In this document: positions 33,820-44,910 of the stretch, one piece after another
Layout of the letters: every line of letters begins with the position of its first letter
How positions within the stretch are numbered: position 1 is the stretch's first letter
Assembly (NCBI GenBank): GCA_019009955.1
Contig: CM032232.1
Span: 50,122,501-50,186,500, forward strand
DNA from: Riptortus pedestris
Taxonomy: Eukaryota > Arthropoda > Insecta > Hemiptera > Alydidae
DNA length: 64,000 nt
Direction of reading: 5' to 3'
Position numbers and translations under genes: made by a program
Notes under the pieces: generated by a model
Database searches by the model: none
What the model saw: the letters and a program-made list of their open reading frames with translations, nothing else
What the model was told of the DNA's origin: nothing

Positions 33820-34060
33820 CTAATATGTCCATCTCATGACTTCCTTGTACTCCTATTAAATCAAATTAAAAAAATGTTTGGTTGCATTTCGTTTGAAAGG
33901 GATATACGTTCCTCATCAGTTAGAAACATAATTTATAGATATTTTTATGATAAACAAAAAAAAAAGCCTTAAAGACTTGTTCGTATCTCTAATAAGTTCG
34001 GAAAAAATTGAATTATTTTGTTTACTCCCTCCTTTTAATCGGCCTCGATCAAAGGAGCAG
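33820..34060 (+). repeat. Family F2, left part
   Basis: 'catgacttccttgtactcctattaaat', 'gtttggttgcatttcgtttg', 'atctctaataagttcgga' and 'cgatcaaaggagcag'. The family continues at 34395 after an unassigned insert of about 335 bp. Confidence 0.75.
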
Positions 34061-34394
34061 TGCACTACTAATGTAGTATGTACGGTCTTCGCTCGGTAAT
34101 TGATACCTTGAACGTGTAAACCTGATTTTCACAGGAACGAATAAGGGAATAACAGGGTCACAAGGACATACAAAGGTTTCCCGTTGCCTACTGCATCCTA
34201 CCATCCTGCAAATAAAGGTATCACGAGGAAAATTTGAGTCCCACCGATAAAGGAATGAGAGATTAATTAATTAATTAATTTCACTCACTGTCAGAGTTGT
34301 TAGATAGCCATCCCTCCGTAGCCTGTAGCCTACATAAGCTGAGTTATGATAGGCATATGACTACAGCATTAATATGCTCTCCAGGTTTGTTTAA

Positions 34395-34682
34395 CTGACA
34401 TGTCCTAAGACAACGGGAGAGGGGACACCACTAGATGTTACAACAATCCCAGATATGACATTTCAAAATTCTAAAGCTTGCGTTTTTTTAGAGTAATGCC
34501 AGATAAGTACAGTCGGTACCCTGAAACAAGTCAAAACGGGTTCAGCGAGGGTCAGAACGGATAATTCCAATGAAATGTGAGAACCGCAAACTTTCGCTAT
34601 TACAATACTTCGTGAAGAAAAGCAGAACAGTACCATGACTACATCCTGAATAGCCTGATTTCCATTAAGGGGAGTCTGCAGA
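34395..34682 (+). repeat. Family F2, right part, then a reversed family H 5' end
   Basis: 'gggacaccactagatgttacaac', 'gtcagaacggataattccaatg' and 'attacaatacttc' to 34620. 'ctgatttccattaaggggagtctgc' at 34655-34680 is a reversed family H 5' end. Confidence 0.7.
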
Positions 34683-34795
34683 AACCAAGTTGGAGTTTCA
34701 GTTAACTATCCTTGTTGAGCCAAGGGATGTAAGCTTTCCTCATTTGGCGTTGGAGAACTCGGATGGTTCAGTTGTTGACGCTGTCTATCCAAGTA
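34683..34795. other. Coding-like patch, strand ambiguous
   Basis: The plus strand is open for about 38 codons (motif TKLEFQLTILVEPRDVSF) up to a donor-like GTAAGT at about 34791. The minus strand is open for 26 codons ending in a stop (motif QRQQLNHPSSPTPNEESLHP) behind an acceptor-like TAG. Only one, if either, can be real. Confidence 0.2.
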
Positions 34796-35045
34796 AGTCA
34801 AACTAGTCAGCTTTTACTCAGGCCCTGCCCAACACCTTCTTGCGGTTCCCAATATTCCAATTACACAAAACTTTGGAAACAACTTCTAGCTAGCCGGAAA
34901 TTCGCTTGTACTAAAGTCATATAAATATTATGCTCCTAATTTACAAGGAAGAGTTCATATTGCAGTAAAATGATTTTATGGGTAAATGTGTAAGTTACTA
35001 CATTAACATAACTCTTATATAAGAATTTACATTCTAATCTCGATC

Positions 35046-35130
35046 GCTCTTAGAAGATTTTTCACGTGATTGTACTCATGAAGCGATTTTAAAAGCAAAC
35101 ATCCATAGACTCTACCTAGATGATACATAT
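35046..35130 (+). repeat. Family H 5' fragment
   Basis: Decayed 'agaagatttttcacgtgattgtactcatgaagcgatttt' and 'agactctacctagatgat'. Confidence 0.55.
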
Positions 35131-35292
35131 GTATTCGCTAATGGATGAAAGAGGAAAGATGAACTTAAACTTACAAACCCCAATTGCTTCGTACTTTTGA
35201 CGGATCGAAAAAAGATACTTGAAACTCCAGTGTCATAATGTAATGCATTATAGTTCTTCTCTCATAAAGTTTCTTTAGTAACTTGAATAGTA

Positions 35293-35571
35293 ATCTCAGG
35301 TAAGAAAAAACGCCTCGTTCCTTCGCTATTCTTTATTCGTTGTGACAGAGCACTTTCAGAGCATACGCTCCATCATCAGTGCCCTCTTCACAATGATGTG
35401 ACAGGAACCAAGGATTCCCTGGACTCCTTCCCCTGAGAGTCACAGGGAATCCTTGGTTCCTGTCACATCATTGTGAAGAAGGCACTGACGATGGAGCGTA
35501 TGCTCTGAAAGCGCTCTGTCACAACGAATAAAGAATAGTGAAGGAACGAGGCGTTTTTTCTTACCTGAGAT
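35293..35571. repeat. Near-perfect 128-bp inverted repeat (long hairpin)
   Basis: Left arm 35293-35420 and right arm 35444-35571 pair over 128 positions without gaps. They have four differences (about 97% identity) and a 23-nt loop. All four differences are transitions, so in one or other transcript each still pairs as G.U. The outer end of each arm reads CTCAGGTAAG, a perfect splice-donor-like word. A diverged single arm occurs at 25243-25386. A transcript through this locus would form a long double-stranded RNA. It may be a foldback transposon or a hairpin-RNA (endo-siRNA) source. Confidence 0.9.
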
Positions 35572-35799
35572 AATAATGCCTTCACCATCCAGCAACTCAA
35601 AAATGAATAGTAATCAAGTTATTTATAATGATCGTAATTCTGACAGCCTCTCCAAAAGACGTGCGAAAATATGTTGGAAGAATACTGAACGTGAGATGGT
35701 TATCATCAAATTTGATTTAGGAAAAATAAAACCAAACAGCATGAAATGAGAAATCATCCAGAAGTAACTGCCACGAAGAAGTCGTACAGACTCGTGTAA

Positions 35800-36087
35800 G
35801 AACTGATCATACATCACCTTCACATACGTACCTCAAAAAAAATCTTTTTTAATACAACGTGCAGAAATGTTAAATCAAAATTAACAGAAGAACATGTGGT
35901 AGTAGCTTACCCTTTCTACATAAAGGGCAAAAGAATGTACAATCTTGGATCTTCTCTATACGAAATTGTGAAGAATAAAGAAATTTCGGTTCAAAACCTA
36001 TTTAAGTTCCTAAAAACTGTAAATTTCTTTAAGATAATTTATTTTTGTTTGCCAATTATCCTCCAGGGAGAAGCAGAATGGCCATAA
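35800..36087 (+). other. Open frame of 95 codons, no recognisable start
   Basis: Open from just after a stop at 35797 to TAA at 36085, in AT-rich sequence. Motifs include TEEHVVVAYPFYIKGKRMYN and LGSSLYEIVKNKEISVQNLF. A 48-nt pyrimidine-rich segment ending CTCCAG (about 36020-36067) could be a mini-intron, and removing it keeps the frame. After that acceptor a different frame also stays open for 40 codons (motif TLIKDDVAPPTNAMIN). No family recognised, and both readings are speculative. Confidence 0.25.
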
Positions 36088-36329
36088 AGAAATAAAAATG
36101 ACTGAGGTATTTATATTTTTGCTTTCTTGGACAGAACAAACATTGATAAAGGATGATGTGGCTCCACCTACTAACGCGATGATAAATTAAGACAAATAAA
36201 ATATATCATTAAATTCATTAATAATGAAGACAGATGTACGAAATTGAAATGTGTACATGACATAAAGTTTCTGATTTATTATAATAACGTGCTTAAGACA
36301 CATATTTTTTTGTTTACTGTATTTTTGCT

Positions 36330-36330
<1 letters not shown>

Positions 36331-36371
<41 letters not shown>
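36331..36371. repeat. (AT)n microsatellite
   Basis: About 20 AT units. Confidence 0.95.
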
Positions 36372-36375
<4 letters not shown>

Positions 36376-37008
36376 TATAAATACAATAGCCAATAAACAA
36401 TAGTTCCTGGACATTTATTGAAAAAGACTACCTTTTTCCACATTCGGGATGTGGATTAATCAATCTGTTATGAATTTATTTCTGTTTTTGTTTTAAATTC
36501 TTGTTATCTGAACGTATGTACAAACACGTGGTATAGTATAATACGACTGAAACCAATCGAGAGAGTAGTGATTAGGGTATGTGAAAGTAATAGAACCCTT
36601 ATTAAATTTGCAGTTATGTCATTAAGAAAAACGAAAAGAAAAAGACTTTTGATAATAGCCCTTGAAGGGCCAAGGCATGCCACACGTTCGTTGTGAGAGG
36701 TGATGTGATCATTTTGACGCATTCCCTGTAGTATAGTAGTGGCATTACAGTTGAAAGATGGCTACTTTTTTATTCAAGTAGGTACTCGATAGCCTTATTC
36801 TGTTGAGTGATTATCGAGGGAATGAACAAAAATCCAACCTCAAAATCTAAAGGAAATAAGGCTCGGCAAAGAAATTCTCTCATTTTAATGATAAATGGGG
36901 CTAATTTCAACACACGTGAAAATTGAATTAAACCAAACCATCTATCATTTCCTTCAAATCGAAAAAGAAAATTTCACAACCTACAGGGCACATATTTTTC
37001 AATAATTG
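36372..37008. other. Unassigned stretch
   Basis: No repeat family or coding signal recognised. It lies directly upstream of the exon candidate at 37009. Confidence 0.3.
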
Positions 37009-37258
37009 AGGCAAGAGATTATGGCACGAACTCGTCATTCCAAAATTGCATGACGAGCCTATTATTGCTGATAATCTCAACATGATTGCTGAGGTGTCAA
37101 TCCGTTACTGTCGCCCCACAGTCAATCAAGGTCCATTTGATTTCTCTCATTTGACGTCCGCTTTCGCAATGTTCGTTGCGACCTTAGTTCACGGTCCAAT
37201 GTCCGTCCTGCGTCCCGGAAGGCAAGAACTTCATCACGATGACTTTTTTTTCGGAAAG
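37009..37258 (+). CDS. Candidate internal coding exon with strong splice donor
   Basis: The frame is open from 37010 to a consensus donor AAG|GTAAGT at 37258/37259, about 83 codons. Motifs include KRLWHELVIPKLHDEPIIAD and FAMFVATLVHGPMSVLRPGR. G+C content is near one half against AT-rich flanks, and the minus strand is broken by stops, which supports the plus strand. The left boundary is uncertain: AG dinucleotides lie at 36980 ('cctacag') and 37010 ('attgag'), with a weak pyrimidine tract. There is no ATG near the left end, so an internal exon fits best. I do not recognise the protein. The next exon was not found. Confidence 0.42.
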
Positions 37259-37384
37259 GTAAGTTAACTTTAATGTACAATTATTTCACAATCCTTTTAT
37301 TTTTAGAATTTGTAATTCATCGGAGTCTCCTTCGAAGATGTTTAAAAATACGAGAACCCCTGTTTCATAGTGAACCCCTGATCA

Positions 37385-38055
37385 TAGTATATTAAAAATT
37401 TCCCTCACGCAGCCCTTGCTTAGAACAAGCAGTTTCCCCAACTGCACTTACCTTATTCAAAAAAAGTCCGTCACTCAGGGGCTTGGTGGTATGACACTCT
37501 TCTGATTCCGTCTCCCAGTACATTCTCTTTTTATAAATAAAAATCAGATGAGTAGAAGAGAGGTTTACTAAAGACTGAAAAGAAGATAGTGTATTTGCTT
37601 AATATTTATGTTACGAAATGTAAAGAACGATATTTCAGGGTTTTAATAAGATTGATAATATTTTTTGATTCTACACATAATAACAGAGATATTATGAATT
37701 CTCAAAACCCCCCGTGTCATTCACCCCTCCCACTAGTCCAATTTCAGCTACTAATGAATATGATCTTTAATGTTGATTTAAACAGTTAAATATCAATCAT
37801 AGTATATAGATCAAATAATCAGTTTCAAGTAAAGAACGTAAAATCTTCAAAAGTATTTACAGGTATGTCGTCTAGTAAAGGTAAGTTGAAGACAATATTA
37901 GGTATATAAGCTAGGGATTAAACATTTCATGATATATTGTCTTATTGTTAACGTCCAATGACTAATAGTAGAAGTTTTCCAAAATCTGAAAACTAAAAAT
38001 TTTACTTATTCCTTAGAGGAAATCTGCTAAAAACTTAACGAAAACTTCATAGCTG
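37385..38055 (-). repeat. Family H, stacked reverse pieces
   Basis: Reversed 3' ends at 37395-37440 and 37466-37490, type-2 interior ('gtatgacactcttctgattc'), core ('ccaatttcagctactaatgaatatgatc'), and a second middle block near 37890-38000 with a 5' end 'gaaatctgctaaaa' at 38020. Confidence 0.75.
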
Positions 38056-38600
38056 ATTTTGATACAGGAAAGTCTGTTAAAACTCTCCTAGAAATTATTA
38101 TCTTATTGGAACAAATATATCTTATCAGTTAATATATTTGTTTATTTATATAATAAAAATATGATGGAATAAGCATATAAGAGTTCAACTTATTTTGGAA
38201 ATGTGACATTCTCACGTACACCTGAAGTATGCAAATCGAATTACAAACAACATTCTACAACTACAGTAAATGGTAGGAACAATAAATAGATAACTTCTAT
38301 AATATATTCCATCAAGTAACCGTTATGCTAATAACTGGTCTAGCCTTATTCACTCAATAGAATTTTAGAAACGTTACTAACTCACATAGAAACGAACTTC
38401 AAGTTTAAAAAAAAATTACTTTACATAACAAGCAGTTCGAGTTCTGTCACACCTGCAATAGATTTACGAACTGAAAGTCAATTTTGTTTCTCAACTAATA
38501 TTTATTAGTTTGCTAGCTGAAAGTAATCCTTCCTACGGAAGGTCTGGGTTTATTGAAGTAACATGTTACTGTAGGTCAGAGCTGTGCCCAAAACTGATCT
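38056..38600. other. Unassigned AT-rich stretch
   Basis: No repeat family or coding signal recognised. Confidence 0.35.
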
Positions 38601-38616
38601 TCATATTGCGAATTTC

Positions 38617-39195
38617 CTTCAGAAGATTTCTCTTAAGGAAAATAGGTTATTGAAGTTGTATGGCGCGATTGTCGAATATTTTTCACAAATGTCTATAGAT
38701 CCTACCTAGGAGATGATGAAAATTAGGTTCCTTCAAAATTATATGTATATTTGTCTTTTAGCGCTTAGCAGATGGCAATTTTTGATTGATCGGTACCAAA
38801 CTCGATATTTAAAAGTTTCTTGTAAAACTAGCTCGTCATGTGTAACTCGTTAATAGCTGAAACGAGACCTGTGGGTAACGGGGGGAGGGGGTAGAAAGAA
38901 GGAGGGAATTTGAATATATCTCCATTATTATGAGTAGCATTGAAAAATGTTAAATAACATAGATAGTAATTCCTGTTAAACTATAGATGGTCTACAATTG
39001 TTGTTGTTTGCATTTTTTCGTATCCCAAATATTAAGCGAATTTCTTGGTTTCAACCTTCAGTTAACTCCCGCTTCTACTCATCGAATTTATACAAAGAAA
39101 TAGAAAATCCATGACCAGAAAAGATCAACAGTGTGTAATACCAGCATGTGGGAAGTCTCCTTAGTTTACCAAGCTCCTGCGTGACGGACTTTTTT
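38617..39195 (+). mobile_element. Family H element, complete, type-2 interior
   Basis: 5' end 'agatttctcttaagg', 'cgatt...atcctacctaggagatga', 'ggtaccaaactcgatattta', a G-rich block 'acggggggaggggg' and the type-2 interior ('cgcttctactcatcg', 'atagaaaatcc', 'taataccagcatgtggg'). The 3' end is GACGGACTTTTTT. Its (AT) tract is only a few units. Confidence 0.85.
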
Positions 39196-39196
39196 C

Positions 39197-39420
39197 ATAT
39201 GTCACTGCTTCAGTCAAGCAGAGTCAGTGGTGGGGTTTAGAGTGTCTATTTCCAAGGGCAGCCCAAATCTGTCGAACCCATTATTTCTCAAGAAAGGAAA
39301 ATATGTGTATAGTGATATCTACACTAGTGATATTACGAATTTCCGTTTCACATATACTGCTTCAGTACCTATGTTGCTCAGTCAGTGGGCAGGTTATAAG
39401 CTTCAAAGACATTCTTAATT
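39197..39420 (+). other. Open frame bounded by a 45-bp direct repeat
   Basis: Open to the stop at 39416 with motifs such as GSPNLSNPLFLKKGKYVYSD. The stretch 39197-39243 ('catatgtcactgcttcag...gtcagtgg') recurs in diverged form at 39349-39399. No family recognised. Confidence 0.2.
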
Positions 39421-39485
39421 TGGATTGCCAGGGATATATAATTATATTTAGTGTATACACAACACAAGTGATAACACAGAGGTAG

Positions 39486-39671
39486 CCTGGAGAAGTGAGC
39501 CAAGGTTATTTTCTGAGGCTGGAAGGAAACCTGTCATCTTGCCAACACGAGCAGCGTGTCACTCTCAACGTGTACTTAGAGTCGTCTCACGTGACGGGAT
39601 TACAACGGAAGAATGTTTCTCTATTTGATTTGCATTGGAAATGCAATAACTTAGCCGAAGAGGATTCATAG
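39486..39671 (+). CDS. Candidate coding segment ending in a stop
   Basis: A 61-codon open frame, clearly richer in G+C than the flanks, ends TAG at about 39669-39671. Motifs include SQGYFLRLEGNLSSCQHEQR and RKNVSLFDLHWKCNNLAEED. Another frame is open over the first two thirds (motif RKPVILPTRAACHSQRVLRV). Acceptor candidates on the left are weak. It could be a terminal exon or a fossil. Confidence 0.25.
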   Translation, partial: PGEVSQGYFLRLEGNLSSCQHEQRVTLNVYLESSHVTGLQRKNVSLFDLHWKCNNLAEEDS

Positions 39672-39865
39672 GCTCAATCGGTTATCGATGTGCGTAAAAT
39701 GGTGAAAGAATCACGGAAGCTAGCGATCCAAAAATACTAGAGACTTCGGTTACCTAGATAACGCTCCTCTGAAGTGGAAAATTTCGGAATAAACACTGAC
39801 GATCTCGCCTTTGGACTATAACAATAAATTTAAAAGTGTGTTACGTTAAGTTTGTGAGTTACAAA

Positions 39866-39868
<3 letters not shown>

Positions 39869-39905
<37 letters not shown>
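39869..39905. repeat. (AT)n microsatellite
   Basis: About 18 AT units. Confidence 0.95.
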
Positions 39906-39907
<2 letters not shown>

Positions 39908-40379
39908 ACTTGACAATGCTTTCTCATAATTCAAAACACGTAAAATCGGAATCCACGGCCATGGTAAGCAAGTTGTTTGGCACTTCGGCAATAGATAATA
40001 GTTCAATAAGCACGGATATGTTTTTGTTTTATAGATTCTATCTTCCTTTTTGCAACGACAAAAATTATAAAATCAATATATCAATATTCGCACATACTAA
40101 AATACAAATGTCCCTATATAAAAATCCAAAGCGACAAGAGTACACTGCATACCTTGTTCTCAGTTCATCGGTCACAGGCAGTTAGATTACATAGATTAGA
40201 CAGAAAGGATAGATTGTGAAAACTTTGGAAGCTGGACATTCCAACTAGGCAGAAGACCATAAATAAGAATTAGGAAATCACAAAGGAACGGACGCCGGTT
40301 AAAGTATTCCAAAATACCTGGAAGGAAAGTCTCGGCTCATGGGACTGGAAAAAACAATATATATATATCTGTATGGGAA

Positions 40380-40480
40380 CACTTCAGGGAGTTCTCTCTC
40401 TCTCTCTCTCTCTCTGGGGAGACCGACTCTGAGCCTGAGGAAGCTGGAGTATGACTTGTGAAATGTCAGCGGAAAACATG
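40380..40480. repeat. (CT)n tract followed by a hairpin-motif repeat
   Basis: About 12 CT units at 40390-40416. Then 'gagcctgaggaagctgg...gtgaaatgtc', a variant of the short hairpin motif that also appears at 6918 and in the 25.3 and 35.4 kb hairpin family. Confidence 0.6.
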
Positions 40481-40995
40481 AAGACATGGAAATACAAGAA
40501 GACGTCTATGCAAAAGTCATTTCATTTTAGTAATGATTCCCTCCAAATGTTTATTTTTATCTATTTAAGATTATTTTCGTTTTTGTAAGTTGGTCATATG
40601 CCGTTATTCATTAAAAATTATAAGCACAGTTATTTACTAAATTTCGAAAGGTCGTTGTCCCTTGTTAATTTATGGGAAATACTTATTAATTCTGAAGAAC
40701 GGCAGACAAATATCTGCCATAAAAAAGAAAATGGGCTCAGAAGCCGTCTGCTAATCAATGAACCAGAAAAATAGTACCAATTTGACAGGAAGTGCTAACT
40801 ATGCCATTAGATACGGTTGTTAAAGCAGTTCGATTCTACCGATGGAGAAAATACCTGAAAGGGAAATAATGACTTTCGTTTAGAATGAATCAATCCCCAT
40901 TACAGACAAAAATAAATAAATCATAAGCATAAAGTAATTCATCTACGAATGCTTGTAGAATATATAAGAAATGAGAACTCATTCTGTAAAAAAAC

Positions 40996-41128
40996 AGTTT
41001 TAGCAGATTTCCCTTAAGGCAAATCGGCTATTGAGGTCGTACTCATGACGCGATTTTCGAAATTTTTCTTCAAATGTCCATCGATCCTACCTAGTAGATG
41101 ACGAAAATGAGGTCTGTTCGAAACTGTA

Positions 41129-41199
<71 letters not shown>

Positions 41200-41590
41200 T
41201 TGTCTGGTACCGTTCTAGCGGTCGCAATTTTTGTTTGATTGTTACCAAACTCAATATTTAGTCGTTTTATGTAAAAAGAAAGATCAAGTTCGTTAACGGC
41301 TGAAATCGGATCAGTGGGAGGGGGGGGGAGGGTTTAGAGGGGAGGATTTTCGAAAATTCGAAATATCTCCGTTACTGTAAGTCGGATTGAAAAATTGTAC
41401 AAAATCAATCGTATTGCAAATTAAATTTACTATAAATATTGTTATTAAATTTGGGCGGCTAACGGACGGCTTTCTCGCCAAAAGCTAGTTCGGCCGTTTC
41501 TTTGACAGCTCGGCTCTCGTGAAATTTCTCCATTGTAAAACTTCACTTGGGAAATTTGCTTAGTTTACGCAGCCCCTGCGTGACGGACTC
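40996..41590 (+). mobile_element. Family H element, complete, type-3 interior
   Basis: 5' TTTTAGCAGATTTCCC, 'cgatcctacctagtagatgacg', (AT)n at 41127-41199, 'gtttgattgttaccaaactc', 'gttaacggctgaaatcgga' and a G run. The type-3 module follows ('aaatttgggcggc', 'gttcggccg', 'gctcggctctcg', 'gtaaaacttcacttggg'), then the intact 3' hairpin and GACGGAC. Unusually, no T-run follows. Confidence 0.9.
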
Positions 41591-42320
41591 GTTCCAATAA
41601 AGAAAGTCGGGATTATTTACATATACAACTAAAACTAACCCTCCTTTTCGATACTCAATTAACAGCTCAATCGCAAATTTCAATAAATGTTTGCATTTGT
41701 ATTGACTATTCCAAGGTTCAACTCAACCTCTTATAGTTTATCGGGTAAATGTTCAACCTCGCTACAAACATAAGGAAATATAACAAATTGTGTTTTTAAT
41801 ACAGTTTTCACTTCTACACATTTGTTTATAAGCTGTTACTAAAATTTAGATTTCTTATTAACCGCCTTCCATTTCTCTGATATAACAAAATTATTATAAT
41901 ACTGAACTGAAGCATATTATTGAGTCCTACTATGACTACTAACTGCTTATACCAATAGACCTTCATATTTCGATTAAAAACCTATTTATTTAAATTCAAG
42001 AACGACGGGTAACGAAGCTAGTTAAATATATTCTTATAGCCGGATTAATTAAAATTTATGATTTATATGTAGTAAATCCTTTCAAAAACAGAGTGGGGGG
42101 AGAGACTTGGTTTTAGTTAACCTTCTACAAGCATGCTGAATATAAAAAACGTTTGATTTCGATTCAAGTCCTTTATGCAAATGTTAAGACCCTATTTCCT
42201 GTAGAATTCTAAAATCCATAAAAGAAATCAATTTTAACCCTGACATTTTCTAGTTTTATATAAAACGAAAGGTACCTGGATTTGTGTCGATAAAAGATTA
42301 ACTGCAATTTACATGAATAT
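41591..42320. other. Unassigned AT-rich stretch
   Basis: No repeat family or coding signal recognised. Confidence 0.35.
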
Positions 42321-42329
42321 TAAATACTA

Positions 42330-42960
42330 TAAAAAGTTCGTCACGAAGGGGCCGCATTAAAAAGCCAGTTTATACACCCCCCCCCCTACCAAGAATGACA
42401 AGCTGATGACATAATAGGATTTTCTATTCCTTATTTGTACAATATTTTTTTTTAAAAAAAACTGATGAAATAGAAAGAAATTAACATGAAGTAGTTAAAG
42501 TGAAAATCGCATGTATGTAACGAGACTATTTACATAACATCTTTCAAGTTGACGTATGTTTACGGAGATGTTTACAGTTCTTGGATTGGTTCTTTATGCT
42601 ATGAACGTATTCATAAATAAAACAAATTTTTAATTTTACATGAAAAATTTAACTATTAGCTTTGCTAAAAATCGAACAATCCGCTACAAGAAGAATTTAA
42701 CAATAAGAAGGATTTTTTTTTAACAAGAACAAAATAAAGAAAAATTGAATCAAATTTTACTAAGTAGGATTGAAGGGCATTCTAGTACAGAAATTAAAGT
42801 TCAATGGCTGATTTCTCATAAAGTATTTCCATACATTGGGTTCTTAGCATGGAAAGAAAATAGAAGATTGAATACGAGAACTCATCATCAGTTTTCATGA
42901 TCATAACGAGATGTGTGAAATCTGCTTAGAATGTAGCTTCAGTGTCACGGACATTATTTC
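42330..42960. repeat. Two family H 3' ends around an unassigned interior
   Basis: A reversed 3' end at 42335-42365 ('agttcgtcacgaaggggcc') and a forward 3' end at 42910-42955 ('gaaatctgcttag', 'gtcacggac'). The sequence between them is not recognised. Confidence 0.6.
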
Positions 42961-43446
42961 AGGTTTTACTTCGCCCGAGGTATTATTCAGATAATACAGA
43001 ATACATTTGTGTCGATTTCCACGGCCAGGTGTAGTCAGGGTTTGTATACATAATATACGTATGAAAATATTTGGCCTGCATTTGAAATTGATTCTGCGAA
43101 GAGGAAAAAAACGAACAATAACGTCAAGAGATATTGACGTAAATAAAATAAAACACCTAAAAGGGAAAAAAAGTATTTGATGGAAGTGAATGGCAATATT
43201 GAGACAACGCCGTTAAAGCACTCTCCATGTTTGTGATCCGTAACCTTTCTATTGTAATGTGTTTTCCTATTGAAATGTGTCATGGAGATATTTATATCCT
43301 AAAAATGAATAGCTTACTACAGTTATGGATTCGGTAATCTCTAAAAATCGGATCCTAATATTTAAATTTTTAAAACGGGGAACGATTCTCATTTAATACA
43401 AAAACGCGAGATTGATTTCATCCATTTTCAAGATGTCATATGAGTG

Positions 43447-43447
<1 letters not shown>

Positions 43448-43500
<53 letters not shown>
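43448..43500. repeat. (AT)n microsatellite
   Basis: About 25 AT units. Confidence 0.95.
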
Positions 43501-43506
<6 letters not shown>

Positions 43507-43689
43507 AACCTCTGTCTGTGGATTGATTTTTTTTATCGAAATTTCAGGATACATTTTCGTTTCACATGCCATAGACATGATATCTGCAATTTGTAACTTT
43601 GGTGTCTGTTTGTTACATATTCATGCATAAACGGCTGAACCAAATTTTATGAAACTTGTAATCTTAAATTAGAATTACTTCTAACCCAA

Positions 43690-43775
43690 CTTAGGCTTTA
43701 TTAATATTCTCTGAGACGAACAGGAGTGGGGGTTATAAGGGAGGCCTGAAATTAAAAATAGAGATATTTCGTTTC
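43690..43775 (-). repeat. Family H fragment
   Basis: 'acaggagtgggggttata' and 'aggcctgaaattaaaaatagagatatttc' match the reversed middle block. Confidence 0.6.
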
Positions 43776-44206
43776 GTATCCTGAGTAATTCATTGAAGTA
43801 TAGTTAATTTCTTTTATTATGAGTTGTATTTATGAAGAAGACAAAAACATTACGTATCCTAGTAATTTTCAACAATAAAAGCTATCGCATAAAGCTATTT
43901 AATTTCATCTATGAGTATAAATTTCTAACGGTGGCTTTACACGGCATTTTTTTTATATATTATTTCAAAATTGTTTGAGAAAAATATAATAAGTTTTATA
44001 ATCAGAGAAATACTTTCTCGCTGGAGAAAGTAAGAAATAAACTGAACCCTAGATTTCAGTCCAGAACGAAAGTTTTAGAATGTTTGAAAATTAGCCCTCT
44101 GCTATAATGAAGAATGACAAGAACATCTGGACGGCTTTTAGTATCAAGCATGAAGTTGTCTATAAACTTCCAGCACAGTTTTGATATTAGAGAGATCTTA
44201 GTCATG

Positions 44207-44315
44207 TCAGGCGGTGGTCTACTTCCTTAGAGCCATCCTGAGTAGAAAAGGCTGGTAACCTGTAGATAACTCATCCCAATTAGTCAATATAACGTCAAGT
44301 GGACGTTAGTATAAT
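44207..44315 (+). repeat. Family S SINE body and tail
   Basis: 'gaaaaggctggtaacctgtagataac', 'cccaattag' and 'gtggacgttag'. Confidence 0.8.
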
Positions 44316-44734
44316 AAAACTCTTTTATGATTTTGATGACTGATGGCGCAGTTCTCTCATGAACTCGAGTATTTAATTTTTTTTTATCCATACTTTTAAC
44401 TCAAAAAAGGTGGTAGCCTGATGCTAACCATGCCCATTACCCTTTGGTAGAAGTTTATTATATATAATACATTTAAATTACCTGCTTCGCCAACCTTTGT
44501 ATGAAATTTATGTCTTAATAATAAAAATAAATACTTGCATAGACATGACAATAAAAAAACTTTCGAGAGAGAAGGCGGAAAAAAGTATAATCGTAAATGT
44601 CTGTTGCCATTTGTCGGAACAAAAAATGTTATGTAATTATTATTTTTTTTGGGGGGGGGGGGAAATTTGTAGTTTTTCATTTATTTTTCTATATTTTTTT
44701 TGTTACTCGAATTTTATTGAGTAAGCGGCATTTT

Positions 44735-44910
44735 AGTGGTCCCCAACTTCTATTCATGTCATTTTAATTTTAAGGCATACATCACTGACAGTCTATTGGT
44801 CAGATTGAATTTCAAGTCTTGTTAATTTATAGTTTTATATAGAGAAAAAGAGAATATTTATGAACTCACATGAGAAATCTGCTGCACAATCCGTGCATGA
44901 AGACCTAATT
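44735..44910 (+). repeat. Family H middle and decayed 3' end
   Basis: 'ccaacttctattcatgtcatttta' and 'catgagaaatctgctgcac...ccgtgcatgaag'. Confidence 0.55.

Noticed and set aside
35341..35400. CTGATGA...GAAA arrangement suggesting a hammerhead ribozyme in the hairpin arm (minus strand)
   Set aside because: The bases next to the core words pair with each other (GCAC with GTGC) rather than forming the two separate stems and the cleavage-site strand a hammerhead needs. The related motif at 40430 and 6918 lacks the core words.
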